Assembly: GCA_033763395.1 (NCBI GenBank)
Contig: JANRKQ010000036.1
Span: forward strand, 39,548-103,547
Direction of reading: 5' to 3'
Length of the DNA stretch: 64,000 bases
DNA from: Xiheimicrobium sp033763395
GTDB lineage: Bacteria > Myxococcota > Myxococcia > Myxococcales > Myxococcaceae
This document shows, piece after piece, positions 7,936 through 17,506 of this stretch. Position 1 is the first letter of the stretch, and each line of letters opens with the position of its first letter. Position numbers and translations under genes: made by a program. Below the pieces are notes generated by a model that worked only from the letters and a program-made list of their open reading frames with translations, was not told the DNA's origin and did no database searches.

Positions 7936-9620
7936 CGCCTGGCGGCGAACTCTACACGCACCGACGACGTCGCCCCTTCCGAGATCGCCACCGTCCGCAC
8001 TTCGGTGCGCCCATCGGGGGCGCGAAAGGTGATGGCGTGGCGGCCGACGGGGAGCGGGTACTTCGAGAACGGCGTGCGATCGACCGGCTCGCCGTCGACC
8101 ATCACGTCGGCCCACGGCACCGCGTCAGCGGCGAGGTACCCGATGCGCACCGGCTGGGCGGTCGCGGGCCCCGGTGGGGCGGTCGCCTTCACGGGCCGTG
8201 GCGGCCGGGCGGGGCGCCGGTCGGTCCCAGGAGGGCCAGGCCGGACGTCGAGGCTCGAGCCCACCGAGCGGTCGGCGCGTCGCGGGCCGTCCTCCACCGC
8301 GGGGGCCGGGCCCGAGGGCCGGTCAGTCGGGTCGGCCACCCCAGAGGCGCCGAGGTTGGTGCGGCCGGGTGGGGGGGCGACCTCGAGGCCTGTATCGACC
8401 TCGCGACCGACGGGCCGCTCGACGGGCGATGCACCGGGCGCGGCGATGGCGACCACCGTGGCTCCACCACCGTCGCGTGTGCCGGCCGGCCCCGTTCCTG
8501 GCTCGACGACGAGCTCACGGCGGGTGAGCCCGATGCCGAGCGACACGGCGATGACGGCCGAGAGCACGACCGCGGCGATGAGGGGGCCCCGCGCGCGTGG
8601 AGTGCGCTCGGTGATGTCGGGGCGCGGCGGCGGGTCGGCCGACACGCTGTGGGTGACGCGCAGCACCTGCGAGCGCGTGCCGGCTTGCTGAGAGGCCTCT
8701 TCCTCGTGTGGGCGCTGCGCGAAGGGGGCGGCGACGAGCCGAACGTGCTCGGCGAGCTCCGGCGCGCTGGCGACCGGCCCGTCGAGCAGCGCCTTGCGAA
8801 AGCTGACGGCGTCGGGGAACCGCTCGGCAGGCCGCCGGGACATCGCCCGAGCGAGCGCGGCTTCCAGCCCGGGGGTGATGTCGGGCCGCGCAGCCCTGAT
8901 GGGCGGCGCCTTGCCAGCGAGGACTGCCTTGAACGTCTCGTCCTGGGTGCCGCGGCGGAAGGGGCTCACGCCGGTCAGCAGCTCGTAGAGCGTCACCGCG
9001 GCCGAGTAGAGATCGGCCCGCGCGTCGAGCTCGGCCTCGTGGGTGAGCTGCTCGGGCGCGATGTACGCCGCCTTGCCCTGCAGGGCGCCCGAGCGGGTGC
9101 CGTCATCGCCGATGCGCGCGATGCCGAAGTCGGTGAGCTGCACGGCGCCGGTGAACGACAGGAGGATGTTCGACGGCGTCACGTCGCGGTGCACCAGCCT
9201 GAGCGGCAGCCCCTTCGCGTCGGTCAGCGTGTGGGCGTACCCCAGCGCCTCGCACACCGAGAGCGCGATGGCGCGCACGATGGGCAGCGGCACGGTCAGC
9301 TTCTGCTCGGCGAGGTGCCTCAGGTGCTGGGACAGGCTCACGCCCTCGACGAGCTGCATGGCGAGGAAGGGGCGGCCCTCGGCTTCACCCACGTCGAAGA
9401 TCTCGACGATGTTCGGGTGCCGCATGCGCGCCGCGAGCCGCGCCTCGTCGTAGAAGCGGCGTACGGCGTCGGCCGACGCGGTGAGGTGCGGCAGCAGCAG
9501 CTTCAGCGCGACGTGCTTCTCGAAGTCACCGGTGCCCGTCTTCTTCGCGACGAAGACCTCGCCCATGCCTCCCGAGGCCACCCGCCGCACCAGCTCGTAC
9601 CCGCTCGACGTCTCGCCCAC
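7932..9620 (-). CDS. Ser/Thr protein kinase with TM segment and PEGA-like tail
   Basis: A 562-residue kinase. The catalytic domain is at about 8-280, with the glycine loop VASGGMGEV, Lys40, HRDVTPSN (144-151), DFG (164-166) and an APEQ motif. A juxtamembrane stretch and one TM helix (about 343-365, LIAAVVLSAVIAVSLGIGL) follow. Then comes a Pro/Arg-rich extracytoplasmic linker and a PEGA-like C-terminal domain (MVDGEPVDRTPFSKYPLPVG). HRDVTPSN replaces the usual HRDLKPxN, but the catalytic Asp and Asn are present, so activity is expected. It overlaps the downstream FHA/sigma-54 activator by 4 nt. Confidence 0.93.
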   Translation of the reverse strand: MGETSSGYELVRRVASGGMGEVFVAKKTGTGDFEKHVALKLLLPHLTASADAVRRFYDEARLAARMRHPNIVEIFDVGEAEGRPFLAMQLVEGVSLSQHLRHLAEQKLTVPLPIVRAIALSVCEALGYAHTLTDAKGLPLRLVHRDVTPSNILLSFTGAVQLTDFGIARIGDDGTRSGALQGKAAYIAPEQLTHEAELDARADLYSAAVTLYELLTGVSPFRRGTQDETFKAVLAGKAPPIRAARPDITPGLEAALARAMSRRPAERFPDAVSFRKALLDGPVASAPELAEHVRLVAAPFAQRPHEEEASQQAGTRSQVLRVTHSVSADPPPRPDITERTPRARGPLIAAVVLSAVIAVSLGIGLTRRELVVEPGTGPAGTRDGGGATVVAIAAPGASPVERPVGREVDTGLEVAPPPGRTNLGASGVADPTDRPSGPAPAVEDGPRRADRSVGSSLDVRPGPPGTDRRPARPPRPVKATAPPGPATAQPVRIGYLAADAVPWADVMVDGEPVDRTPFSKYPLPVGRHAITFRAPDGRTEVRTVAISEGATSSVRVEFAARR

Positions 9621-9671
9621 CGCGGCCGACGGTAGCGCAGCTCGCTGCCCCTGTGGGCCCTCGCGCCGCCT

Positions 9672-10472
9672 TCAGGGGAAGACGCACTGGCTCCCCGGAG
9701 CCCTGAACAGCTCGGCGTCGTCGACCAGGACCGAGGCGTCCGCGCGCACGTCTGAGCTGAGGCGAAGCTCGATGCCCTCACCGCCGATCGCTCCGTACTC
9801 TTCGGTCACCACGACCCAGCCGCCATCACGAATCGAGCCGGTCGACTGGCCGCTGCTGCTGTTGGTGCCCCCGTCGAACAGCCGCTCTCGGATGGTGATG
9901 GTGACGCTGTAGCCGGCGTCGAACTCGTTCCGGGCACAGACGCGGGCGCAGAACAGCATGGGGAAGGACGTCGAGCCGCGAATGAACTCGCTGGTGACGA
10001 AGGGGCCGTTGTTCGGCTGGCCCGTCAGGCGAAGAGCCTGGGCGCCGCTCTTTGCCGGTCGCGACGGCTGGGCCGTGCCGTTGCCCTGGCGCCAGAACCG
10101 GATGCCCCCGTCGGCGAACTCGAGCTCGAAGCCGGGGTTCGCCAGCAGGTTCCTCCCGGTCGGAATCACCGCGCCTGCGTCGGGGCCGCCGTCGCTCCCA
10201 CCGTCGAGGCCGCCGTCGTCGCCGGCGCCTGCATCGCGGCCCGCGTCGGCGCCGGCATCGAACCCGGCGTCACGGCCCCCGTCGACGCCGGCGTCGTCTT
10301 CACCGAGCCCGCCGTCGGCCCATTGGCACCGCTCGGCCACGCAGACGAAGTCCTCTCCGCACGACCGCTCGGCGTTGCAGCGCTTGCCCGTCTCGTCGAG
10401 CGGCGGCGGCATGCAGGCGAGGAGCCCCAGGTGAACCACCACTGCCAGCCCGCCACGTCGCGTCGTCACCAT
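9672..10472 (-). CDS. Lipoprotein with Asp/Ala/Gly linker and CBM-like domain
   Basis: A 266-residue predicted lipoprotein with a lipobox ending LGLLAC near residue 20. A small Cys-rich segment follows (RCNAERSCGEDFVCVAERC, about 31-49), then a DAG/DGG low-complexity linker (about 53-102). The C-terminal domain (about 108-262) has the pattern of a jelly-roll carbohydrate-binding module (NLLANPGFELEFADGG near its start, VDDAELF near its end). It overlaps the upstream gene at 10466 by 7 nt, so they form an operon. Similar Cys-cluster plus linker architecture is common in myxobacterial surface lipoproteins. Ligand unknown. Confidence 0.8.
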   Translation of the reverse strand: MVTTRRGGLAVVVHLGLLACMPPPLDETGKRCNAERSCGEDFVCVAERCQWADGGLGEDDAGVDGGRDAGFDAGADAGRDAGAGDDGGLDGGSDGGPDAGAVIPTGRNLLANPGFELEFADGGIRFWRQGNGTAQPSRPAKSGAQALRLTGQPNNGPFVTSEFIRGSTSFPMLFCARVCARNEFDAGYSVTITIRERLFDGGTNSSSGQSTGSIRDGGWVVVTEEYGAIGGEGIELRLSSDVRADASVLVDDAELFRAPGSQCVFP

Positions 10473-11368
10473 GCGAAGAGCACCGTCGAGGTGAGCGCCG
10501 CTGCGCCCGCGCCGATGAAGAACCCGGTGGCGAGCCCGCTCTGCTCGAGCGCCTGCCGGTGCGCATCGCGTGCCGTGTCGGCCCAGTCGCCCGGGGGGCG
10601 GGTCGAGTCTCGCGCGGCGCGCTCGAGTGACAGCGAACTCACCTGAAGGCCCAGGCCGACGCCAGCGGCGACGACGGCGGCGCCACCGAAGACGAGCGCC
10701 GCGACCGTCGTTCCACGCAGCCCCGGCGCGGGCGGTGGCAGCGGTGGCGGGAGCCCGTTCACCTCGACCACCCGTGGCGCCTGTCTCGAGCCCACCGCGC
10801 AGAGCACCTCACCTCCACCGTCGACGAGCTGGGCGTACCACTGCACCGGCACACCCGCCGCGCGGGGCAGGGGAAAGTCCAGGGTGCGGGCGCTGACCGT
10901 CAGCGGCGTCTCGCCCCAGGCTCCATCACCTCGCCGCTCGAAGAGCACCGCCCGCGTCACCTTCCGGTACGGGTCGACCACCTGCGCGCGCACCCGGCCG
11001 GGCGGCGCCGACACCTCGATGACCGACACCGCGCCCCCCGGGTAGAGCCTGGCCTTCACGTCGTCGAACACCGTGACGATCTTCGGCGACGTCGACTCGC
11101 GGTCGATCTCGAAGTCAGGCTCGAGCGAGAGCAGCTCGGTGAAGGCGGCCTCGGCCTCGGCGCGGTTGCCCTCGGCGACGTGACATCGCGCGAGCAGCTC
11201 GAGCACCTGCGCGCGCTGGGCACCGTCGAGGTTGGGCACCTGTCGGGCGACCGTCAGCTGGGTGATGGCCTCGCCGAACTTGAGCTCCGTGGCCAGCGCG
11301 CGCGCACGGTCGAGCCAGGGGTTGGCGGCCTGGGCGAGGAGCAGCGCGGTGGCGAGCGTCGACAACAC
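10466..11368 (-). CDS. TPR-like secreted or membrane protein
   Basis: A 300-residue protein beginning at a GTG at 11368. It has a short N-terminal hydrophobic signal (LATALLLAQAA). A tetratricopeptide-like helical region covers about 15-85 (DRARALATELKFGEAITQL, then CHVAEGNRAEAEAAFTELLSLEPD). A beta-rich domain follows at about 100-215, and two hydrophobic Gly/Ala-rich segments lie near 222-245 and 280-298, probably TM helices. The gene overlaps the lipoprotein gene at 9672-10472. Such TPR-plus-TM proteins often sit beside Ser/Thr kinases in myxobacteria; the function here is unknown. Confidence 0.8.
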   Translation of the reverse strand: MLSTLATALLLAQAANPWLDRARALATELKFGEAITQLTVARQVPNLDGAQRAQVLELLARCHVAEGNRAEAEAAFTELLSLEPDFEIDRESTSPKIVTVFDDVKARLYPGGAVSVIEVSAPPGRVRAQVVDPYRKVTRAVLFERRGDGAWGETPLTVSARTLDFPLPRAAGVPVQWYAQLVDGGGEVLCAVGSRQAPRVVEVNGLPPPLPPPAPGLRGTTVAALVFGGAAVVAAGVGLGLQVSSLSLERAARDSTRPPGDWADTARDAHRQALEQSGLATGFFIGAGAAALTSTVLFAW

Positions 11369-11474
11369 GGGCTCCCACGTTCAGCACACCCGCGCGCCCA
11401 ACCCAAGCGCTGGCCAACCGGCGTCAGCGGCGGCTGGCGAGGGGGCGGCGCATCGGCGCTACGCTGTCACCACG

Positions 11475-13496
11475 ATGTGGAGGCTCGTCGTCCTCACCGC
11501 CGGCGTCGTCTGGGGGCTCGGGTGCTCCGAAGCCGGGGTGGCGGTGACGGCGTGGCGACTCGACGGGCGCGCGCTCACGCTGCCCGCGCAGCTGCCGCTG
11601 GAGCCCCGCCGCCAGATGGTGCAGCTCGAGGCAGACGTCGAGGTGCCGCCTCCGCTGCGGCGGGGCGCCATGCTCGAGCTGCCGGTGGTGCACAGCCTGC
11701 CGGCGCTCGTCGTCGATGGCCGCGAGGCGCTGGTGGTGAACCCGGGCTGGACCGAGCGCTGGCGCACCTCGGGCAGCCGGCGCTTCCTGCTACCGGCCGA
11801 CGCGCTCGCCGACGGGCACGTGCACCTCGAGCTCGTCTTCGAGCACCGCTGGGCGCTCTCGGCCTGGTGGGACGTCGCGCCGCGGCTGCTGCCGCTCGAC
11901 GCCGGGCCCGGGCTGACGGCCTTCGTGCGGGCGTCGGGCGCCTTCGCCTTCTTCACGCTGCTGCTCCTCTTGTTCCACGTCCTCAACCTGCTGCGCGTGC
12001 GGTTCTCCGCGGCGGCCGCCTGGTTCATGCTCGAGGCCGCGTCGGGTGTTCCGTACCCGGCGTACATGCTGGGCCTGCTGCAGGGCATCGGGCCGTTCGA
12101 GCCGGCCTTCATGGGCTTCTCACTCTGCGTGTCGGGCGTGGCGAGCGTGCACTTCGTTCGCGCGCAGCTGGGCCGGCCGGCGCCCCACGTCGCGTGGCGG
12201 TGGATGGTGGGCGTCGCCTTCGTCGCGTATCTGGTGGCGGCGCTCGACCCCTTCCGCCTCGTGCTGGTGGGAGCGCCGGTGACGGTGGGCCTCATGCTCG
12301 CCGCGGCCATCGAGCAGCTCGTCACGTTTCAGCGGGCCCGCGGCACGCCCGTCCGCGGAGTGGCGCTCATCTGGCCCTTCGCGAACCTCTGCGCGGTGCC
12401 CGACATGCTGATGTGGCTGGGGCAGGGCGAGCTGCTCGGCGGCGTGCACCCGGGCATCGTCGGCATCGGGGCGCTGGTGCTGGCGCAGTCGTTCGTGCTG
12501 TCACGCGAGCACGCGCGGTCGCAGGTGACGACCGACGAGTTGAACGTCGCGCTCGCGGCGCGGGTGCGCGAGCTCGAGCAGCGGCAGGCCGAGGTGCAGG
12601 CCCTCAACGTCGAGCTGAAGCACCAGCTCACCGAGCGCTCCAGAGAGCTGGAGCGGCTGGCGCCACAGGTCGCCTCGGGCCAGGAGCGGGCGCTCGAGGC
12701 CGGCGAGCTGGTGGCCGAGCGCTACCGGGTGGTGCGGCGCATCGCGCTGGGCGCGACGGGCGAGGTGCTCGAGGTGGCGCGGCAGCCCGACGGCGTGGCG
12801 CTCGCGATGAAGGTGCTCCAGCGCAACGAGCCCGAAGACACGGCCCGCCTCGCGCGGGAGGCGCGGCTCATCGCGTCGTTGTCACACCCGCACCTGGTGT
12901 CGATCGTCGATGTCGGCATGTCGGGCGACTCGTTGTTCCTCGTGATGCCGCTCGCGGTGAAGAGCGTTCGGGACGAGCGGCTCCAGTACGGCAACCGTCG
13001 CTGGGCCCTCTCGATGCTCGAGCAGGTCGCCGATGGGCTGGCTGCGCTCCACGCAGCGGGCGTGGTGCATCGCGACGTGAAGCCCGGCAACGTGCTGGTG
13101 ACGGCGACGGGGGAGTACCAGGTGGCCGACCTCGGAGCGGCGGCGCCGCAGGACGCCGGGCCCGACGAGCAGATGACGGCCAGCCACCTCGTCATCGGCA
13201 CCCCGCTGTACATGGCTCCCGAGATGTACGACGGCGCACGGTTCGTCACCGCGAAGGCCGACGTCTTCAGCTTCGGCGTGATGGCGTGGGAGGTGCTCGA
13301 GGGGAAGCTGCCGCGTCTCGAGGGCCAACCGGTGGGGAAGACGCTGCACCGGGCTCCGCTCTCGGCGCCACCCGCCTTTCCGGTCGACCTGGGTCCCCTC
13401 AAGCAGGCCTTCGACGCGAGCCTCGCGGCGGATCCCGGCGCGCGGCCGACGATGGACGAGCTTCACGCGGCGCTGCGCGCTGCGCGGGCCACCTGA
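11475..13496 (+). CDS. 7TM-sensor/Ser-Thr kinase fusion
   Basis: A 673-residue protein. It starts with a signal or lipobox-like segment (VVWGLGCS), then an extracytoplasmic beta-rich domain (about 20-150). Seven or so TM helices (about 155-340) and a charged coiled coil (about 350-405) follow, ending in a protein kinase domain (about 415-665). The layout resembles 7TMR-DISM receptors, which are usually joined to histidine kinases or GGDEF domains. Kinase motifs are HRDVKPGN and APE. DFG is replaced by DLG and the glycine loop is relaxed (LGATGEVLEV). A second FHA/sigma-54 activator follows at 13701 on the same strand and is its likely partner. Confidence 0.88.
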   Translation: MWRLVVLTAGVVWGLGCSEAGVAVTAWRLDGRALTLPAQLPLEPRRQMVQLEADVEVPPPLRRGAMLELPVVHSLPALVVDGREALVVNPGWTERWRTSGSRRFLLPADALADGHVHLELVFEHRWALSAWWDVAPRLLPLDAGPGLTAFVRASGAFAFFTLLLLLFHVLNLLRVRFSAAAAWFMLEAASGVPYPAYMLGLLQGIGPFEPAFMGFSLCVSGVASVHFVRAQLGRPAPHVAWRWMVGVAFVAYLVAALDPFRLVLVGAPVTVGLMLAAAIEQLVTFQRARGTPVRGVALIWPFANLCAVPDMLMWLGQGELLGGVHPGIVGIGALVLAQSFVLSREHARSQVTTDELNVALAARVRELEQRQAEVQALNVELKHQLTERSRELERLAPQVASGQERALEAGELVAERYRVVRRIALGATGEVLEVARQPDGVALAMKVLQRNEPEDTARLAREARLIASLSHPHLVSIVDVGMSGDSLFLVMPLAVKSVRDERLQYGNRRWALSMLEQVADGLAALHAAGVVHRDVKPGNVLVTATGEYQVADLGAAAPQDAGPDEQMTASHLVIGTPLYMAPEMYDGARFVTAKADVFSFGVMAWEVLEGKLPRLEGQPVGKTLHRAPLSAPPAFPVDLGPLKQAFDASLAADPGARPTMDELHAALRAARAT

Positions 13497-13700
13497 CCGT
13501 CAGAAGGCCGAAGGCGCGCAGCCTCGAGAAGCGCGCCAGCCAACACCACGAGCGGCGCCGGCGTGGAACTCCGGGGCAGGCGCCCCGGAGCGGTCGACGG
13601 TCCCGCACGTCTGAGGACGGCTCCAGCGGCGCGGTGCGGCTCGTGCCACCGCCCGGATCGCGACGACGCCGCGACCCGAGACTATGGAGTGGCGAACCGC

Positions 13701-14996
<1,296 letters not shown>

Positions 14997-15102
14997 CGAC
15001 GGGCTCCACCTGTGCATTCCCGGAGCACACCCGGCCCGGCGCGTTCGGCCGCAAGCGCGCGAAGTGAGTCGTCGGCACGGAGCGTGAATTCCGCGCGCCG
15101 CC

Positions 15103-16503
15103 ATGAACTGCTCTCGAATCGTGTCGCTGGTGCCGGTGCTTCAGCTGGCTTGTGGTGGGACCGAGGCCTTCGTCGATGACGGGCCGGTCGACCTCGGAGA
15201 CGACGTGGTCGTCGACGAGCTCGTCGCGGGCGCGGCGATGGAAGACTGGCTCATTCAAGACGTCTGCGCGGACGGCGCCGGGCGGGCGCTCGCCGTCGAT
15301 CCGGTGCTCGGGTGTCCGCGTGGAGCGGCGAGGCGCGACCTCCGCTCGGGTGAGGCCCTGCCGTACCACCGCAACGACGCCGCGAACGCCCAGCGCCACG
15401 ACAGCTTCCCCCGGCCCGGCGTGGGCAGCGCGACCCGCATCGTCAACCCGTTCGACTTCGCGCCGTTCAACGAGCAGGGCCCGCTGGACGGCTACGACGT
15501 GGTGGAGACCGACGGCGCCTTCGCCTCGATCATCGGCACGCGCGACCCCGGTGGTCTCGCCGGCACGTTCTTCTCGAAGCGGTGCACGCTCGACGACGCG
15601 TGGCTGCTCTTTCCCCGCGACGTCGCCGGCTCGGGCCAGACGGTGGCGCGCCTGTCGTACGACCAATGGGAGCGGAACGGACGCGCCTTTCCCGGCCGGT
15701 GCGGCGGTGCCGTCGACTCGTTCACGGCCTGGCGGTTGTCGACTGTCACCTTCGGTGGCGTCAACGGCGTCCGCGCGAAGACCATGCCAGCGCTCGTCGT
15801 CGATCATCACGGCGGCGGCGATCCGAACCGCTCCGATCACATCGAGCGCTTCTACTTCACCCGCGTCTATGGACTGACCCGCTGGGAGCGGTGGAACGTC
15901 GCGGCGGCTCCCGCGGCCGGCGTCGTGTGCAATGGCCCTGTCCGCGAGGGCCGCTTCGTGCGCGCGGACTGCCGGGACTGGACGAACGTGGTGCCCAACG
16001 GCGAGGGCTGGAGTCCGCAGGCGTGGGCGACGCCGTACGCCGCCAGCACGCGCCTGGTGAATGGCGACTTCGGTCAGGGTGGGACCCGCGGGTGGAGCAG
16101 CCTCGGCTCGTCCACCGAGGGGCGACCGACGGCGCTCGGCACGGCGGCCGGTTCAGGTGGCGGCACCGTCGCGCAGGTGCACTGCAACGGCCGCTGTTCG
16201 CCCGGGCAGTCGATCTTCCAGGACGTGGCGCGCGCGGGCCTGGTGGGGCGCCTGCGGTTCGGCGCCACCGTGCGGAGCGCCGCTCGCAGCGCGGTCTCGG
16301 GTGAGCTCGTGGTGTTCCAGCTCGACGCGGGGGGCGGCATCGTCGGCCGCGTCGGCGTTCCCTTCTCCGTGGGTGGTGGCCGGGCCCGCCTCACCGCGCC
16401 CGCCTTCGACGCGCACCCCTCGGCGCAGCGCCTGCGGTTCCAGCTCTACCTGAACGGCCCCGGCACGTTCGAGCTCGACGACGCGTGGCTCGCGCCAGAC
16501 TGA
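15103..16503 (+). CDS. Secreted lipoprotein with C-terminal CBM-like domain
   Basis: A 466-residue predicted lipoprotein with a lipobox at LQLACGG (Cys about residue 17). The central part (about 40-310) holds several Cys and many aromatic residues (FFSKRCTLDDAWLLFPRD, FYFTRVYGLTRWERW) and is not a family I recognise. The C-terminal 140 residues read like a CBM_4_9-type jelly roll (NGDFGQGGTRGWSSL at its start, FELDDAWLAPD at its end). It resembles a secreted glycan-active or glycan-binding protein, but no catalytic motif is identifiable. Confidence 0.75.
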   Translation: MNCSRIVSLVPVLQLACGGTEAFVDDGPVDLGDDVVVDELVAGAAMEDWLIQDVCADGAGRALAVDPVLGCPRGAARRDLRSGEALPYHRNDAANAQRHDSFPRPGVGSATRIVNPFDFAPFNEQGPLDGYDVVETDGAFASIIGTRDPGGLAGTFFSKRCTLDDAWLLFPRDVAGSGQTVARLSYDQWERNGRAFPGRCGGAVDSFTAWRLSTVTFGGVNGVRAKTMPALVVDHHGGGDPNRSDHIERFYFTRVYGLTRWERWNVAAAPAAGVVCNGPVREGRFVRADCRDWTNVVPNGEGWSPQAWATPYAASTRLVNGDFGQGGTRGWSSLGSSTEGRPTALGTAAGSGGGTVAQVHCNGRCSPGQSIFQDVARAGLVGRLRFGATVRSAARSAVSGELVVFQLDAGGGIVGRVGVPFSVGGGRARLTAPAFDAHPSAQRLRFQLYLNGPGTFELDDAWLAPD

Positions 16504-16567
16504 AGCGCCCACCCCGAGCGCCGCTGGGCTCTGGCGCCGCCGATCGAGGAGTTTGCGCGTCGTGGCT

Positions 16568-17110
16568 TCAGCGCGCGCCCAGCAGCAGGGCCTTCAGCGC
16601 GGCCAGGTTGGCGGGCACCGCGAGATCGTTCTGCGTGAGGTTGTAGACCGCGCGGCGTTTCCCCTCGGCGTCGACGATCACCACGTCCCGGTACGTCACC
16701 TGCCACACGCTCCAGGCGTTCACGGCGGCCGTGTCCTGCAGCAGCGGCATCGTCTTGCCCATCACGAAGTCGGCGTTGCCGCTCTCGTACCCGTCGGCGT
16801 TGACGTTGATCAGCGCGACGGCGCCAGGCGCCTCGGTGTCGAGCTCGGTCTGCAGTCGCTGAAGGGAGCCAGCCTGGCTCCGGCAGTACCCTCAATTCGT
16901 GTGGGTGAAGTACCAGCCGCTCACCTTGCCGCGATAGCGCGTGGGGCCGACCGACTGGCCCGAGGTGGGCGAGCCAGGGTTCACGTCGAGCAACGCGAAG
17001 GCGGGCAGGGGCTCGACGCTGGGCAGCTGCGCCGGTGGCTCCATGCGAGGCGGAGGCATGCCGCACGCGGCGAGGGCGAGGAGGCCGGCGAACGCGAGGT
17101 GCTTCGTCAT
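16568..17110 (-). CDS. Probable selenoprotein: thioredoxin-like lipoprotein with in-frame UGA (Sec73)
   Basis: One 180-residue frame if the UGA at 16892-16894 is read as selenocysteine. Residues 1-72 form a lipoprotein signal (LLALAAC), a short Pro linker and the first half of a thioredoxin-like fold (PAFALLDVNPGSPT, then YRGKVSGWYFTHTN). UGA is residue 73, followed directly by GYCRSQAGSLQRLQ, giving a U-x-x-C redox motif where thioredoxins have CxxC. The same frame continues with the rest of the fold (GAVALINVNADG, then YRDVVIVDAEGKRRAVYNL) to a stop at 16568. A perfect hairpin starts 10 nt after the UGA. The ATG at 17110 overlaps the stop of the upstream gene as ATGA. A standard caller would split or lose this gene. 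Predicted role: envelope thiol/selenol redox protein. Confidence 0.85.
16865..16881 (-). promoter_or_regulatory. Putative bacterial SECIS hairpin
   Basis: Immediately downstream of the in-frame UGA on the minus strand lies GGAGCCA-GGC-TGGCTCC, a perfect 7-bp stem (or 6-bp stem with an AGGCT loop). The stem begins 11 nt and the apical GG lies 18-19 nt after the UGA. Bacterial SECIS elements sit within the coding region at about this distance, with a G in the first apical-loop positions, as in E. coli fdhF. An additional CTG/CAG pairing can extend the stem below an internal bulge. Confidence 0.7.
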
Positions 17111-17499
17111 CGCTTGAGTCCGTGGTGCGGGTTGCGGCGCTTCTGCGCGTTCACCGTCACGCGCGTCATCAGCACCACGTCGACGATCGCGACGAGGAAG
17201 CCGAGGCCCCACTTGAGATCGTTCTTCTCGGTGGCCGCCTGCTTGAAGAGCACGAGCGCCACGGTGCCGAGCGCGACGCCGATCAGCACGAAGAGGAACC
17301 ACGAGCCGCCCCACACGTTGTCTCCATGGCGCTTGGCGGTGGCCAGCACCGCGAACGAGTCGGCGCGGCGCCACTTCTGGTGCCCCTCCTGGAGGATCTC
17401 GTCGCTCGGCTCGACCATGCCCATGAGCCACGCCTGCTCGAGCTGGCCGAAGCTCTCGAACTCGAGCTCACCGTCCTGGTTGCGCACGCGGTACTTCAT
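17107..17499 (-). CDS. GYF-like domain membrane protein
   Basis: A 130-residue protein. Residues about 1-55 resemble the GYF_2-type domain often fused to membrane segments in bacteria (MKYRVRNQDGELEFESFGQLEQ without the usual long tail, then DEILQEGHQKWRRAD). Two TM helices follow (about 70-90 WFLFVLIGVALGTVALVLF and 98-115 GLGFLVAIVDVVLMT), with a basic C-terminus. It lies 7 nt after the FAD oxidoreductase stop, and its own stop overlaps the selenoprotein start as ATGA, so the three genes form one tight operon. Confidence 0.82.
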   Translation of the reverse strand: MKYRVRNQDGELEFESFGQLEQAWLMGMVEPSDEILQEGHQKWRRADSFAVLATAKRHGDNVWGGSWFLFVLIGVALGTVALVLFKQAATEKNDLKWGLGFLVAIVDVVLMTRVTVNAQKRRNPHHGLKR

Positions 17500-17506
17500 G
17501 GCGTCT

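Noticed and set aside
16568..16765. Separate 65-codon gene starting MMGKTMPLL
   Set aside because: It is the 3' part of the UGA-containing reading frame; the frame continues upstream without any stop to the TGA at 16892 and aligns as the second half of a thioredoxin-like fold.
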